This document shows, piece by piece, positions 8,299 to 16,716 of a stretch of DNA of 29,661 bases. A program made the translations under genes and the position numbers. Every line of letters begins with the position of its first letter. The stretch's first letter is position 1. The notes below the pieces were generated by a model. That model searched no databases. It saw only the letters and a list, made by a program, of their open reading frames with translations, and was not told the DNA's origin. Origin of the DNA: Lentimicrobiaceae bacterium (GTDB lineage Bacteria; Bacteroidota; Bacteroidia; Bacteroidales; WCHB1-69); the NCBI GenBank assembly GCA_009787675.1, contig WQSU01000003.1, forward strand, positions 1 through 29,661, read 5' to 3'.

Positions 8299-9753
8299 TT
8301 ATTGCTTTTCTTTAAGAATTTCATAAACTACAATGTTTTCATATTGCTCTACAATATTGAAATCATAATTTTTCTCCACAAATTCCTTCATTTGGTTTTG
8401 AATGGTTAAAACAGTCTCACCAATTTTTACAAAGGTACTGTTTCTCAATGTAATATTTTTTCCATTCTCATTTAAAAGATTCACATAAAACAGAACTGGC
8501 GCTGAATATTCGTCATAAAGAATCGTGAAATTATCCCCTTGTCTTTTCCCATTCAACAGATCTCTCAAATAATAACTTGTTCGGTAAAAATCTTCAACAT
8601 CTTCTTTTGGTTTATATGTTTTGTTGAAAATCAGTACATAAGGAGCGAAGAAAACCACGCACACGAAAACGTATGGAACTATGTTGTATTTAAAATAACC
8701 GGCAAGTTTTCTGTTTTCTTTTATAAATGAAAAGATATAATAAATGAAAACCCCTGCAAGAATAGAAATAAAAGGATAAAGCGGCAACGCATACCATGGA
8801 AGTTTTGTTTGCGCCGAAGATATTACAAGAAAAAAAGTTACTGCGGTTATGGTAGTGAAAAGAGTTAAGTTTTTAATTCGCTGATCTTTATTTAATAATC
8901 CTGTGAAAATGCCAAAGGGAATTAACAGCAGCCAAATATTAAATCTGTGAATTACATAAAACCAAAAACCTTTTTTATGCTGTCCGAGTGTATCTAAAAA
9001 TCTTCCTCCAAAGTCATTTTTCCATGCCATATCAATATAGCCCGGATTATATATCTCTCTTAATAAAAAATAACCGGTCCCCAAAATTACAAAACCTAAG
9101 AGTCCAATATATAAATGCCTATTTTTTAATAAAATAACGATTTTCTTTTTAATGAATACATAAATAAAAAGTCCCGGAAGGATCATCAAAGCGGCAGAAC
9201 TTTTTGTTAAAAAAGCTAATGTTAATGAGAGAAAAAAGAAGTACAAATATTTATTTTTAGAGGTTTCAAGAAAACTGAAAAAAGAGAAGCAACTGAATGT
9301 TAACAACATGGTTAACAGGGCATCGTAATCACCTGTTCGTGCTGCATGAACATTAATAAACGCGGGCGTTGTAACCAATGCAAGTGCGCAAATAAAACCC
9401 AACCAAAAATTCTTTACATATCTAACCGCAAAAAACAATAATGAAATGCACGTAAAGAAAGCCGCCAGTGCGGAGGGTAATCTAATTGCAAACTCATTGA
9501 TTCCAAATAATTTCATAGCTAATACTTGAAGCCATATCATTAACGGAGGTTTTGTATTCCACATATCCGGTTCTCCCTCGTACGTTGGAATCAAATAATT
9601 ACCACTGTGAAACATTTCGTAGGCATTAATAGCCAAACGAGACTCATCCCAGAGTCTAATAGCAAGATCATCAATATATTGAAAAACAGGAAAAAACAAC
9701 AGCACTATAATGAGCAAATAAATCCAGTTATCTTTATACCATTGTTTATTCAT
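8299..9753 (-). CDS. GT39-type (PMT/ArnT-like) membrane glycosyltransferase
   Basis: 484 residues, with about ten to eleven hydrophobic segments. The first luminal loop contains RLWDESRLAINAYEM with the Asp36-Glu37 pair typical of the PMT/ArnT superfamily, and NTKPPLMIW (Lys68-Pro-Pro), followed by FAIRLPSAL. Such enzymes use polyprenyl-phosphate sugars as donors and transfer the sugar to protein, lipid A or another surface acceptor on the outer face of the inner membrane; which one applies here cannot be told. The C-terminal 100 residues form a soluble domain. The gene is alone, converging with ppdK, and has a good -7 promoter element 36 bp upstream of its ATG. Confidence 0.88.
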   Translation of the reverse strand: MNKQWYKDNWIYLLIIVLLFFPVFQYIDDLAIRLWDESRLAINAYEMFHSGNYLIPTYEGEPDMWNTKPPLMIWLQVLAMKLFGINEFAIRLPSALAAFFTCISLLFFAVRYVKNFWLGFICALALVTTPAFINVHAARTGDYDALLTMLLTFSCFSFFSFLETSKNKYLYFFFLSLTLAFLTKSSAALMILPGLFIYVFIKKKIVILLKNRHLYIGLLGFVILGTGYFLLREIYNPGYIDMAWKNDFGGRFLDTLGQHKKGFWFYVIHRFNIWLLLIPFGIFTGLLNKDQRIKNLTLFTTITAVTFFLVISSAQTKLPWYALPLYPFISILAGVFIYYIFSFIKENRKLAGYFKYNIVPYVFVCVVFFAPYVLIFNKTYKPKEDVEDFYRTSYYLRDLLNGKRQGDNFTILYDEYSAPVLFYVNLLNENGKNITLRNSTFVKIGETVLTIQNQMKEFVEKNYDFNIVEQYENIVVYEILKEKQ

Positions 9754-9788
9754 GTGTACGGCTTAATATAGTTGTAGGTTTAAGGCTG

Positions 9789-9796
9789 CAAAAATA
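9789..9796 (-). promoter_or_regulatory. -7 promoter element of the glycosyltransferase gene
   Basis: Read on the minus strand, TATTTTTG is an exact match to TAnnTTTG, about 36 bp before the ATG at 9753. The -33 position is A-rich and gives no clear TTTG. Confidence 0.45.
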
Positions 9797-9835
9797 TTTT
9801 TTTTTTAAAAAGGCAGTTTATTGGAATATTTCTAA

Positions 9836-9991
9836 ATGTTATATAAAGAGCTGCAATTAGAGCAAAATTTTGCAGTAATTCAATTTGATAAATCTGTTAT
9901 TCTTTATTTCGAGGACAAATCTCGATTTAGACTTTATCAGAGTTCTATTAACTTAGCCTCATGCGTGTTTAGACATTATTCTCAACCGTAA
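9836..9991 (+). pseudogene. Decayed transposase fragment, probably IS630-like
   Basis: A 51-codon open frame too short to be functional. Its middle, VILYFEDKSRFRLY, resembles the IYFEDESRFGL block around an acidic catalytic residue in IS630-family DDE transposases; the glycine before Leu has become Arg, as expected of decay. Nothing recognisable of the enzyme remains on either side, and the 3' end overlaps the last 23 bp of the DUF2461 gene on the other strand. The identification rests on my recollection of the family motif. Confidence 0.45.
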
Positions 9992-10646
9992 AATTGATAA
10001 AATCCACCAAGGGTTTTGCCGCTTTAAATCCATTGATAACAAAACCTATAAAATCCTCTTTCGTCGCATCTTGTGACGAATAGTAGTGCGAAGAAAAAAA
10101 ATGTTTGTTTTTCAGGAGTTCTATTTCTGAAAAATCTTTAGGGAAGTCAACTGGGGCTTTTTTAAGTTTTTCCATTTCATCGATGCCGTGTGGGTAATAT
10201 TTTTTGAATGCAGGGGCATTAAGAATGGCTTTAAACTCGTTGATTTGATAGTAAATCTCTTTTCGTATGGCTTTTAGGTATTCGGGAAGAGGCATATAAA
10301 TTCCGCCGCCGAAAAAAGATTCTTCGGGGTCTAAATGAAAATAATAACCGGCAAAACCTGCATTTCTTCCGTTTTTGGCAATATAAACGCCCAAATGTGT
10401 TTTGTAAGGTTCTTTGTTAGGCGAAAAACGCACATCGCGGTAAATGCGGTAGGTGCATTGTTTCAGCTCAAGATTCTGTAATGTGGGATCAAAAGATTGC
10501 AGGTTTTCTAACAACACACGCGCAAAATCCTCATAATTTTTTCTGACTTTGTCGTACATCGCTTTGTGTGCTTGAAACCAATCGCGTTGGTTATTTTTCT
10601 TTAACTCTGTTAAGAACAGTAAGGTTTCTGGGTTAATTGTGGTCAT
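9969..10646 (-). CDS. DUF2461 family protein
   Basis: 225 residues from the ATG at 10646; the longer frame would begin with a TTG at 10664 and add six residues that family members lack. The sequence follows the DUF2461 (TIGR02453) pattern: LLFLTELKKNNQRDWFQAHKAMY near the start, TYRIYRDVRFSPNKEPYKTH (residues about 75-94), FHLDPEESFFGGGIYMP in the middle, and FSSHYYSS-type residues towards the end. The family is widespread and conserved in Bacteroidota but has no established biochemical role. It is transcribed away from tRNA-Leu and stands alone. Confidence 0.9.
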   Translation of the reverse strand: MTTINPETLLFLTELKKNNQRDWFQAHKAMYDKVRKNYEDFARVLLENLQSFDPTLQNLELKQCTYRIYRDVRFSPNKEPYKTHLGVYIAKNGRNAGFAGYYFHLDPEESFFGGGIYMPLPEYLKAIRKEIYYQINEFKAILNAPAFKKYYPHGIDEMEKLKKAPVDFPKDFSEIELLKNKHFFSSHYYSSQDATKEDFIGFVINGFKAAKPLVDFINFTVENNV

Positions 10647-10657
10647 GATAAAAAATT

Positions 10658-10688
10658 TTTGCAAAGAAACAAAAAAAATATATTTTTG
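10658..10688 (+). promoter_or_regulatory. Promoter of tRNA-Leu
   Basis: TTTG at 10658-10661, then 19 nt, then TATTTTTG at 10681-10688: an exact match to the Bacteroidota primary sigma factor consensus. The tRNA begins 17 bp downstream. Confidence 0.7.
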
Positions 10689-10705
10689 CGTCCCTTTAAC
10701 ACAAT

Positions 10706-10787
10706 GCGGATGTGGCGTAATTGGTAGCCGCGTTAGACTTAGGATCTAATGTCGAGAGGCGTGGGGGTTCGAGTCCCTTCATCCGCA
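10706..10787 (+). tRNA. tRNA-Leu (anticodon UAG)
   Basis: 82 nt. The acceptor stem GCGGATG pairs with CATCCGC and A is the discriminator base. The anticodon stem TTAGA/TCTAA encloses the loop CTTAGGA, giving anticodon TAG, which reads CUA and related Leu codons. A long variable arm (class II tRNA) and the TTCGAGT T-loop confirm leucine. The 3' CCA is not encoded. The T-stem has two G-U pairs. Confidence 0.95.
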
Positions 10788-10790
10788 CAA

Positions 10791-10828
10791 AAAAACCGAT
10801 ATTTTTTGAAAAAAGTATCGGTTTTTAT
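10791..10828. terminator. Terminator after tRNA-Leu
   Basis: AAAAACCGATA (10791-10801) pairs exactly with TATCGGTTTTT (10816-10826), an 11-bp stem ending in T's. It also lies just beyond the stop of rsmE on the other strand and can serve both directions. Confidence 0.8.
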
Positions 10829-10835
10829 TATTTTC

Positions 10836-11543
10836 TCAACAAGGAATTGCAGCAAAACAGCAGGTTACAAAAAGCGCCGCTGTTTCTGTGCGTAATGTTT
10901 TTTCTCCTAAAGAAACAGGTTGAAACCCTTGAATTTTGGCGGCATGGATTTCTTGAGGCGTAAAATCACCCTCTGGTCCAATTAAAAAAAGAGCATCTTT
11001 TTGTTGATATTTGAAGTGGGCAATTTCAATAGATTCTTCTTGATCCTCACAATACGCAATCAGCTTGTCTGCAAGTATTTCACTGCTTTCATTTATTAAT
11101 TGTAAAAAGGAAATTGTTCTTAACTCGGGTAACCATGTTCCATTTGATTGTTTTAAAGCAGCAACAGCAATCCTGTGCAAGCGATTCAAATCAACATGTT
11201 TTCTTTCAGATCTTTCGCACAAAATGAAAGAGATTTGTGCTACGCCAATCTCCACTGCTTTTTCTACGAGCCACTCCATTCTGTCTGGATTTTTTGTAGG
11301 CGCTACGGCAAGATGCAATTGTTTTATCGTTGATTTTTCATAAAAAGAACGTTCTGAAATTTCTACTGTACAAAGTTCTCTAAAAATATTTGTTACAGTT
11401 GCTTTTGCCAATGTTCCCTTTCCATCAGTTATCCAAATAGATGTTCCTTCTTTTAGACGCATAGATTTTGTAATATGCTTCGACTCTTCTGAAGAAAGTG
11501 TAAATGAATTTTGAGATAAATCTTCTTGAAAAAAACAGGGCAT
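10836..11543 (-). CDS. rsmE: 16S rRNA (uracil-1498-N3)-methyltransferase
   Basis: 235 residues, the normal length. RsmE methylates U1498 in helix 44 of 16S rRNA. An N-terminal PUA-like domain (HITKSMRLKEGTSIWITDGKG) precedes a SPOUT methylase domain: NPDRMEWLVEKAVEIGV, ERSERKHV, LIGPEGDFTPQEI and the knot region VSLGEKTLRTETAAL. All are hallmarks of the family. The ATG shares one base with the stop codon of the upstream sugar transferase gene (TAATG), indicating translational coupling at the end of a seven-gene run. Confidence 0.96.
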   Translation of the reverse strand: MPCFFQEDLSQNSFTLSSEESKHITKSMRLKEGTSIWITDGKGTLAKATVTNIFRELCTVEISERSFYEKSTIKQLHLAVAPTKNPDRMEWLVEKAVEIGVAQISFILCERSERKHVDLNRLHRIAVAALKQSNGTWLPELRTISFLQLINESSEILADKLIAYCEDQEESIEIAHFKYQQKDALFLIGPEGDFTPQEIHAAKIQGFQPVSLGEKTLRTETAALFVTCCFAAIPC

Positions 11544-12964
11544 TATTTTCCGGATCGTTTTAGAACAATTAATACGGTATATATTAATATCTTAATGTCA
11601 GTTTGCAACGACATGTTGTCTAAATAAAGAATATCCCATTTTAAGCGTTCCACCATTTCATCAATATTTTCAGCATATCCAAATTTTACTTGCCCCCACG
11701 AGGTCATTCCGGGTTTTACTTTTAGCAATAATTTATAGTGTGGAGCTACTTTAACAATTTGATCTATATAATATTGACGTTCTGGTCGTGGACCAACTAG
11801 CGACATATCTCCCATAAGCACATTGGCAAATTGTGGGGTTTCATCTATACGAGTTATACGCATAAAGTGTCCAAACTTTGTAATCCTCGGATCATTTTTA
11901 CTTGAAAGTTGCGGGGTACCTGTTTCAGCGTTTGCCACCATGGAACGAAATTTGATAATTTGGAACGGTTTTCCGTTTAACCCAATTCTTTCTTGCAGAT
12001 AAAAAATGGGACCTTTAGAGGATAGTTTTATCCCGATGATACAGAAAAGATAAAGAGGAAGTAATACTATTATAGCAAAAATAGAGCAAGTAATATCCAT
12101 AAATCTCTTTATAAAATATTGCCAAACAGGCAAATCGTTCGTAGATACAGAAATAAGGGGCTCTTGTAAAATCGCCGATATTTTAACACTTCCAATTAAA
12201 AAATCTTGCGACTGCGGAATGATTTTTAACGTCAGATCACGATTATCTCCAATAGACGTAAGCACCTTTTCAATTAGCTTTCGTTTCCCATTTTGAATGG
12301 CAATAACTATTTCCTTGATTTGATGTTCTTTAATAATAGACATTAATTCTGAAAGCGCGCCTAAACAGGGAAGTTTCGTGGATAGGGTTTCATCTTGTTC
12401 TTCAGGCACCGTAACATATCCCAAGATATATTTTTCAACATAAGGAGTTTGTTTAATAATATTTTGATAAATATTGAGCGCTATAATATCACTACCAATT
12501 ATTAGTGTTTTAAATCCAATGGTTCCATTGTTAATACTGTTAATGGTACTGGTTGTAATCAAAACACGGGGAATATAGGTTAAGAAAAATTGGAGAAAGA
12601 GCAAGATTACAAAATATTTAACAAAGTCGAAAGGACGATTAACAATATCATTAAGAATAAAAGCAAAAAAGAAAATCAAAGTTCCAAAGAACACCGTAAC
12701 GATTGTAATTTCCAACTCTCTCAGGCGTGATTTTCTAAAAGGATTAGAATATACTCCTATAAAAGTATGTAAAAAGCACCAATAAACAGGAAATGCCACA
12801 ATGCCGAGATAGAGTGTAGGGTCGTGAAGAATGGATGTTGTAAAATGCTCAAAAACAGTATGGTCAACATGATACTTTCGATAAATAAAGAAAAGAATCC
12901 ACGTTACAATGGCTGATACAATATCGAAGAGAACATAAAAAAAGAGTTTTCGAGCTTTATTCAT
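11543..12964 (-). CDS. Polyprenyl-phosphate sugar-1-phosphate transferase (WcaJ-like)
   Basis: 473 residues. It loads a sugar-1-phosphate from a nucleotide sugar onto undecaprenyl phosphate, the first step of an exopolysaccharide or O-antigen repeat. The N-terminal half has about five membrane helices and a CoA-binding-like Rossmann region (FKTLIIGSDIIALNIYQ). The last 200 residues form the bacterial sugar transferase domain: KRFMDITCSIFAI membrane hairpin, GPIFYLQERIGLNGKPF, IIKFRSM, TRIDETPQFANVLMGDMSLV, GPRPE and KPGMTSWGQV. The sugar cannot be deduced. It precedes rsmE by a 1-bp overlap and follows a lipoprotein gene by 12 bp. Confidence 0.93.
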   Translation of the reverse strand: MNKARKLFFYVLFDIVSAIVTWILFFIYRKYHVDHTVFEHFTTSILHDPTLYLGIVAFPVYWCFLHTFIGVYSNPFRKSRLRELEITIVTVFFGTLIFFFAFILNDIVNRPFDFVKYFVILLFLQFFLTYIPRVLITTSTINSINNGTIGFKTLIIGSDIIALNIYQNIIKQTPYVEKYILGYVTVPEEQDETLSTKLPCLGALSELMSIIKEHQIKEIVIAIQNGKRKLIEKVLTSIGDNRDLTLKIIPQSQDFLIGSVKISAILQEPLISVSTNDLPVWQYFIKRFMDITCSIFAIIVLLPLYLFCIIGIKLSSKGPIFYLQERIGLNGKPFQIIKFRSMVANAETGTPQLSSKNDPRITKFGHFMRITRIDETPQFANVLMGDMSLVGPRPERQYYIDQIVKVAPHYKLLLKVKPGMTSWGQVKFGYAENIDEMVERLKWDILYLDNMSLQTDIKILIYTVLIVLKRSGK

Positions 12965-12976
12965 GCATCTAAGTTT

Positions 12977-13909
12977 TTAGTAATAAGGAGCATCCATCGT
13001 GATAAGTTTGATATTCTCAAAATAGAACTCTGAGTCTCTGCTTACACTATCGCGTATCCCCGTAATTTGTAAACGAGTAGATACTTTAGACGCCGTATAG
13101 CTTGCCTGCATAACAATGTCTGTAATATTGATATATATTTTTTTCCAAACACCTTGTGTTGAAGGAAGAATCACCATCGATTGGCTGGTTTGTCCCGTAA
13201 TGGTATTTTCAAAGCCAAGATAGGTAGTCATTCGACCATTAACAGATTTATAGGAGATTTCCCAAAATTGTCTTTCATTTTGCCCCAACAACGTGAAGTA
13301 AGGAGTTACAATATCAAAATAAACATCTGAGTCGGCTAAGACTAATTTCCCGATATTTTTGTTTAGTTCATCATCATGAACAATCTGTATCGTTGCAGGG
13401 TAAGTTGAATCGCGCGGACTAAAATCGGTACTTTGTGTAAAGGTTTCGAGGATGGAAAAATCTACACTGGATACATATTTTAATTTAATATCGGATACTT
13501 GATATTCCCCTTCTTTGTTCATTGCAAAAAACTTTTCATAAGGGGTTACAAAATGATATTGTGTTGTAGTGGTTGATGTATGGGGGATTCTTACACAAGG
13601 TATTATCCTAATATTGTTTGAGTCGGAATAATTGGGTAAAAGTGGAATTTTACACGGCAAGTTCCAGTAACCCAATTCTTTTCCGTTTAAACTCACCAAA
13701 ACATCTGTGAATTTTTGCTGCCTAATAGCATCTAACTCATTTTGGTCATAATTTTGGTCATGGGTGTTATTAAAGTTCGAAACATCTATGCAATCTTTAA
13801 AATCTTCTTCAGATAAAATAAGATACGCCGGCGTAATATCCGGTTTTTTACATGAGAAGTTCAAAATTAGAACAATAGATAAAAAAATAAGCAAATAATA
13901 ATTTTTCAT
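12977..13909 (-). CDS. Lipoprotein of unknown function in the sugar cluster
   Basis: 310 residues. A hydrophobic start ending LILNFSCKKPD gives a lipobox with Cys20 followed by Lys-Lys, as is common in Bacteroidota lipoproteins. The body is rich in beta strand and aromatic residues, with a C-terminal region (YLGFENTITGQTSQSMVILP, FYFENIKLITM) that has the look of a jelly-roll or carbohydrate-binding fold; this is inference from composition only. It lies between a Gfo/Idh oxidoreductase and the sugar transferase, all on the same strand, so a role in handling or anchoring a surface glycan is plausible. Confidence 0.8.
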   Translation of the reverse strand: MKNYYLLIFLSIVLILNFSCKKPDITPAYLILSEEDFKDCIDVSNFNNTHDQNYDQNELDAIRQQKFTDVLVSLNGKELGYWNLPCKIPLLPNYSDSNNIRIIPCVRIPHTSTTTTQYHFVTPYEKFFAMNKEGEYQVSDIKLKYVSSVDFSILETFTQSTDFSPRDSTYPATIQIVHDDELNKNIGKLVLADSDVYFDIVTPYFTLLGQNERQFWEISYKSVNGRMTTYLGFENTITGQTSQSMVILPSTQGVWKKIYINITDIVMQASYTASKVSTRLQITGIRDSVSRDSEFYFENIKLITMDAPYY

Positions 13910-13936
13910 GCTAAAAAAAACGCCTTTTGAGCACTA

Positions 13937-14851
13937 TTATTTTACAAATGTTAATATTTTCTTAACCACTTTATCAGCAATGTGTAAAGCGTTTAGTCCG
14001 TCATTTAGAGTTACTTTGGGCACTCCATTCTCCTTTACGGTTTGGATAAAATCGGATAATTCTGTTACAATAGCATTACAATCCTTTATGGGAATTTCAG
14101 TACAACAGGATTGGTTATTTTGAAATTCAATCTTTTCTACTTTTTTCTCTTGAAAATTTACACTAATGTAGTTTTCGGGTTGAAAAATGCACATTTTTCT
14201 CAAAGGCTGTTCAGAAACTCTGCTTACTTTAATGTTGGCAACGCCACCGTTTGCAAAAAGGAGCCGTGCGGTTGCAAAATCTACATATTCTGTTAAATAT
14301 TTGCAGCCTGTTGCTTGAATGTCAATAATTTCACTTTTCATAATGGACAATATCAAATCAATATCATGAATCATTAAGTCGTGAACTACAGAGACATCAG
14401 CGCCCCGTACATTAAATTTACTCAAACGGTTGGCTTCAATCAGGAAAGGTTTTGTAAGGTGAGGTAAAGTGGCAATAAAAGCCGGATTATATCTTTCCAC
14501 GTGACCAATTTGAACAATAACATTATGTTTTTGAGCCAATTCAATCAATTTTTCACCTTCTTCTACAGTGGCTGTCAAGGGTTTCTCTATAAAACAATGC
14601 TTTCCGGCTATGATGGCTTGTTTTGCCAACTCAAAATGGGCAGTAGTTGCTGCCACAATATCTACAACATCACAGTTTTCGAGTAAAGTTTGTAAATCAA
14701 AATGTGCCTTAGTGGCAAATTGTTCAGCAATTTCTTGAACCACCTCATGAGAAGAGTCGTAAACGCCCACTAAATCTAAGTTTACTATTTCTTTTATACA
14801 CTTGGCATGAATTTTTCCAAGATATCCGCAACCAATAAGTCCTATTTTCAT
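13937..14851 (-). CDS. Gfo/Idh/MocA oxidoreductase, candidate UDP-GlcNAc 3-dehydrogenase
   Basis: 304 residues from the ATG at 14851, one base after the lolD stop; a longer frame would add 19 residues overlapping lolD and ahead of the true Rossmann start. MKIGLIGCGYLGKIHAK carries the GxGxxG dinucleotide motif (residues 7-12); the family EKP signature is at 89-91 (CFIEKPL), and VIVQIGHVERYNPAF and HDLMIHDIDLIL contribute the active site (conserved His-Asp). Together with a DegT aminotransferase two genes upstream, it could be a GnnA- or WbpB/WlbA-like enzyme that oxidises C3 of UDP-GlcNAc so that an amino group can be added. Family membership is sure; the substrate is inferred. Confidence 0.9.
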   Translation of the reverse strand: MKIGLIGCGYLGKIHAKCIKEIVNLDLVGVYDSSHEVVQEIAEQFATKAHFDLQTLLENCDVVDIVAATTAHFELAKQAIIAGKHCFIEKPLTATVEEGEKLIELAQKHNVIVQIGHVERYNPAFIATLPHLTKPFLIEANRLSKFNVRGADVSVVHDLMIHDIDLILSIMKSEIIDIQATGCKYLTEYVDFATARLLFANGGVANIKVSRVSEQPLRKMCIFQPENYISVNFQEKKVEKIEFQNNQSCCTEIPIKDCNAIVTELSDFIQTVKENGVPKVTLNDGLNALHIADKVVKKILTFVK

Positions 14852-14852
14852 A

Positions 14853-15506
14853 TTATGCTTGTATTTTTCCATCACGAATAATAATTTTTCTGTCTGATAA
14901 TTTTGCAAGTTCTTCGTTATGAGTTACTATTACAAAAGTCTTTTTAAATTGGTCTCTTAAATCGAAGAAAAGTTGGTGTAAATTTTGTGCATGCTCCGTG
15001 TCCAAATTTCCTGATGGTTCGTCGGCAAGCACAATTTTGGGATTATTGATGAGTGCGCGCGCCACAGCTACCCGTTGTTGTTCCCCTCCTGACAGTTGTG
15101 CAGGTTTGTGCAAAAAACGTTCGGAAAGGTGCATAATTTGCAGCATTTCTTGTGCTTTTTTCAGGGCGTTTTTCTTCGATTCGCCGGCAATCATTGCCGG
15201 CAAGGCAACATTTTCAACAGCCGTAAACTCAGGCAGCAAATGGTGAAACTGAAACACAAAACCGATGTTTTGATTTCTAAAAAGTGATAATTCTTCGTCT
15301 TTTAATGTAAAAATAGAGGCGCCTTCAAAAAGCACCTCTCCTTTGTCCGGTTTGTCTAATGTGCCCATAATGTGCAACAAGGTAGATTTCCCCGCGCCGG
15401 AAGCCCCGCAAATGGTGATTACTTTTCCTTCAGGAATCTCTAAATCTATGCCTTTAAGCACTTTCAGATTTCCATAACTTTTTTCGATGTTTTTGAGGAT
15501 GATCAT
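14853..15506 (-). CDS. lolD: LolD-like ABC transporter ATPase
   Basis: 217 residues. Walker A is GASGAGKST (residues 34-42), the Q-loop lies in NIGFVFQFHHLLPEFT, the signature is LSGGEQQRVAVARAL, Walker B is KIVLADEPSGNLD and the switch is VTHNEELA. The HHLLPEFTAVENVALP segment is characteristic of LolD, the ATPase of the LolCDE machine that releases lipoproteins from the inner membrane. MacB-like relatives are the main alternative. No permease gene is adjacent, which is usual in Bacteroidota. It is sandwiched between the aminotransferase and the oxidoreductase, and its upstream gap is filled by micro-repeats. Confidence 0.88.
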   Translation of the reverse strand: MIILKNIEKSYGNLKVLKGIDLEIPEGKVITICGASGAGKSTLLHIMGTLDKPDKGEVLFEGASIFTLKDEELSLFRNQNIGFVFQFHHLLPEFTAVENVALPAMIAGESKKNALKKAQEMLQIMHLSERFLHKPAQLSGGEQQRVAVARALINNPKIVLADEPSGNLDTEHAQNLHQLFFDLRDQFKKTFVIVTHNEELAKLSDRKIIIRDGKIQA

Positions 15507-15526
15507 TGGGGGGAGGTAAGGTTTTT

Positions 15527-15586
15527 TTCAATGTTTAAAGTTCAATGTTTAAAGGTGGATAGGTGGATAGGTGTAAAGGGTGTAAT
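15527..15586. repeat. Heptamer array followed by octamer array upstream of lolD
   Basis: Alternating heptamers TTCAATG and TTTAAAG, two of each (15527-15554), run into octamers: GGTGGATA twice, GGTGTAAA, one extra G, then GGTGTAAT (15554-15586). The octamers are identical to those at 25802-25881. Confidence 0.85.
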
Positions 15587-15597
15587 TCTTTTTCCTT

Positions 15598-16716
15598 TTA
15601 GCCTATTAGATGCTTCCCAATATATTGTTGTTGTTCTTCCGTGAGTTCGGTGTGTATTGGTAAAGAAATTACAGATTCGCAGAGTTTTTCTGCTATGGGA
15701 AAATCGCCCTTTTGGTATCCCAAGTATTGAAATGCTTCTTGTAAGTGCAGTGGGATAGGATAATAGACCATAACAGGGACTTCTGCTTCTTTCATCTTTT
15801 CAATTATTTCTTCGCGGTTTGCATTTTTTAATTTTAGCGTATATTGATGAAAAACATGCGTGCTGAACGCAGACAAGGTAGGGATTTCAATTTTCGGATG
15901 GTTTTCGAACATTTTATTGTAAAATTCGGCTGCTTTTCTGCGGGCTGCATTATATTCATCCAAATGTTGCAATTTAACATCTAAAACAGCCGCTTGAATG
16001 GCATCTAAACGGGAGTTAACGCCCAGCAATTCATGATGGTACTGTTTAAACATGCCATGGTTGCAAATTCCTCTTAGTTTTCTTGCAATTTCGTCATCGT
16101 TAGTGAAGATGGCGCCGCCGTCTCCGTAACAGCCTAAATTTTTGGAAGGAAAGAAAGAAGTACAGCCTATATCGCCAATGGTTCCCACCTTCTTTTTTTC
16201 TCCGTTTGTATAGATAAAATCTGCACCTATTGCTTGGCAGGCATCTTCTATTACAAAAAGAGCATGTTTCTTTGCAATTTGCATAATGGTTTCCATTTGG
16301 CAACTTTGCCCAAACAGGTGAACAGGGATAATGGCTTTGGTTTTAGGCGTAATAGCTTTTTCCAATTGGGTAACATCTATATTAAAGGTGTCCCACTCAA
16401 CATCCACAAACTTGCAGTTAATTCCAAGCAAACCAACTACTTCAGCCGTAGCAATAAATGTAAAAGGAGAGGTAATCACCTCATCGCCGGCTTGTAGTCC
16501 AAGCGCCATTAAGGAAACTTGCAAAGCATCTGTGCCATTGGCACAGGGAATTACGTGTTTAACATTCAAATAGTTTTCTAAATGGGTTTGAAAATCCTTG
16601 ACTTTTGGACCGTTTATAAAAGCTGTACTGTCAATAACTTGTGAGATATTTTCATCAATTTCTTTATTAATTTTCTCATATTGACCCTTTAGGTCAACCA
16701 TTTTTATGGGATTCAT
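15598..16716 (-). CDS. DegT/DnrJ/EryC1/StrS sugar aminotransferase (WbpE/GnnB-like)
   Basis: 372 residues, typical for the family. It transfers an amino group from glutamate to a keto sugar nucleotide using PLP. Features: IPCANGTDALQVSLMALGL (phosphate binding), GDEVITSPFTFIATAE, AIIPVHLFGQSC, VIEDACQAIGA (Asp holding the PLP pyridine), and TSFFPSKNLGCYGDGG, where Lys192 forms the Schiff base; then GVNSRLDAIQAA and VYYPIPLHLQ. Overall it is closest in pattern to WbpE/WlbC and GnnB, which make 3-amino sugars. The start overlaps the MerR gene's stop by 4 bp (ATGA), so they are translationally coupled. Confidence 0.93.
   Translation of the reverse strand: MNPIKMVDLKGQYEKINKEIDENISQVIDSTAFINGPKVKDFQTHLENYLNVKHVIPCANGTDALQVSLMALGLQAGDEVITSPFTFIATAEVVGLLGINCKFVDVEWDTFNIDVTQLEKAITPKTKAIIPVHLFGQSCQMETIMQIAKKHALFVIEDACQAIGADFIYTNGEKKKVGTIGDIGCTSFFPSKNLGCYGDGGAIFTNDDEIARKLRGICNHGMFKQYHHELLGVNSRLDAIQAAVLDVKLQHLDEYNAARRKAAEFYNKMFENHPKIEIPTLSAFSTHVFHQYTLKLKNANREEIIEKMKEAEVPVMVYYPIPLHLQEAFQYLGYQKGDFPIAEKLCESVISLPIHTELTEEQQQYIGKHLIG

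Noticed and set aside
10647..10664. Longer DUF2461 start at a TTG (10664)
   Set aside because: It adds MQKFFI before the family's normal N-terminus; the ATG at 10646 fits better.
15183..15201. Near-perfect palindrome GCCGGCAAT/ATTGCCGGC inside lolD, similar to the ppdK hairpin core
   Set aside because: It encodes ordinary LolD residues (PAMIAGE); similarity to the hairpin is most likely chance from coding Ala-Gly-Ile codons.
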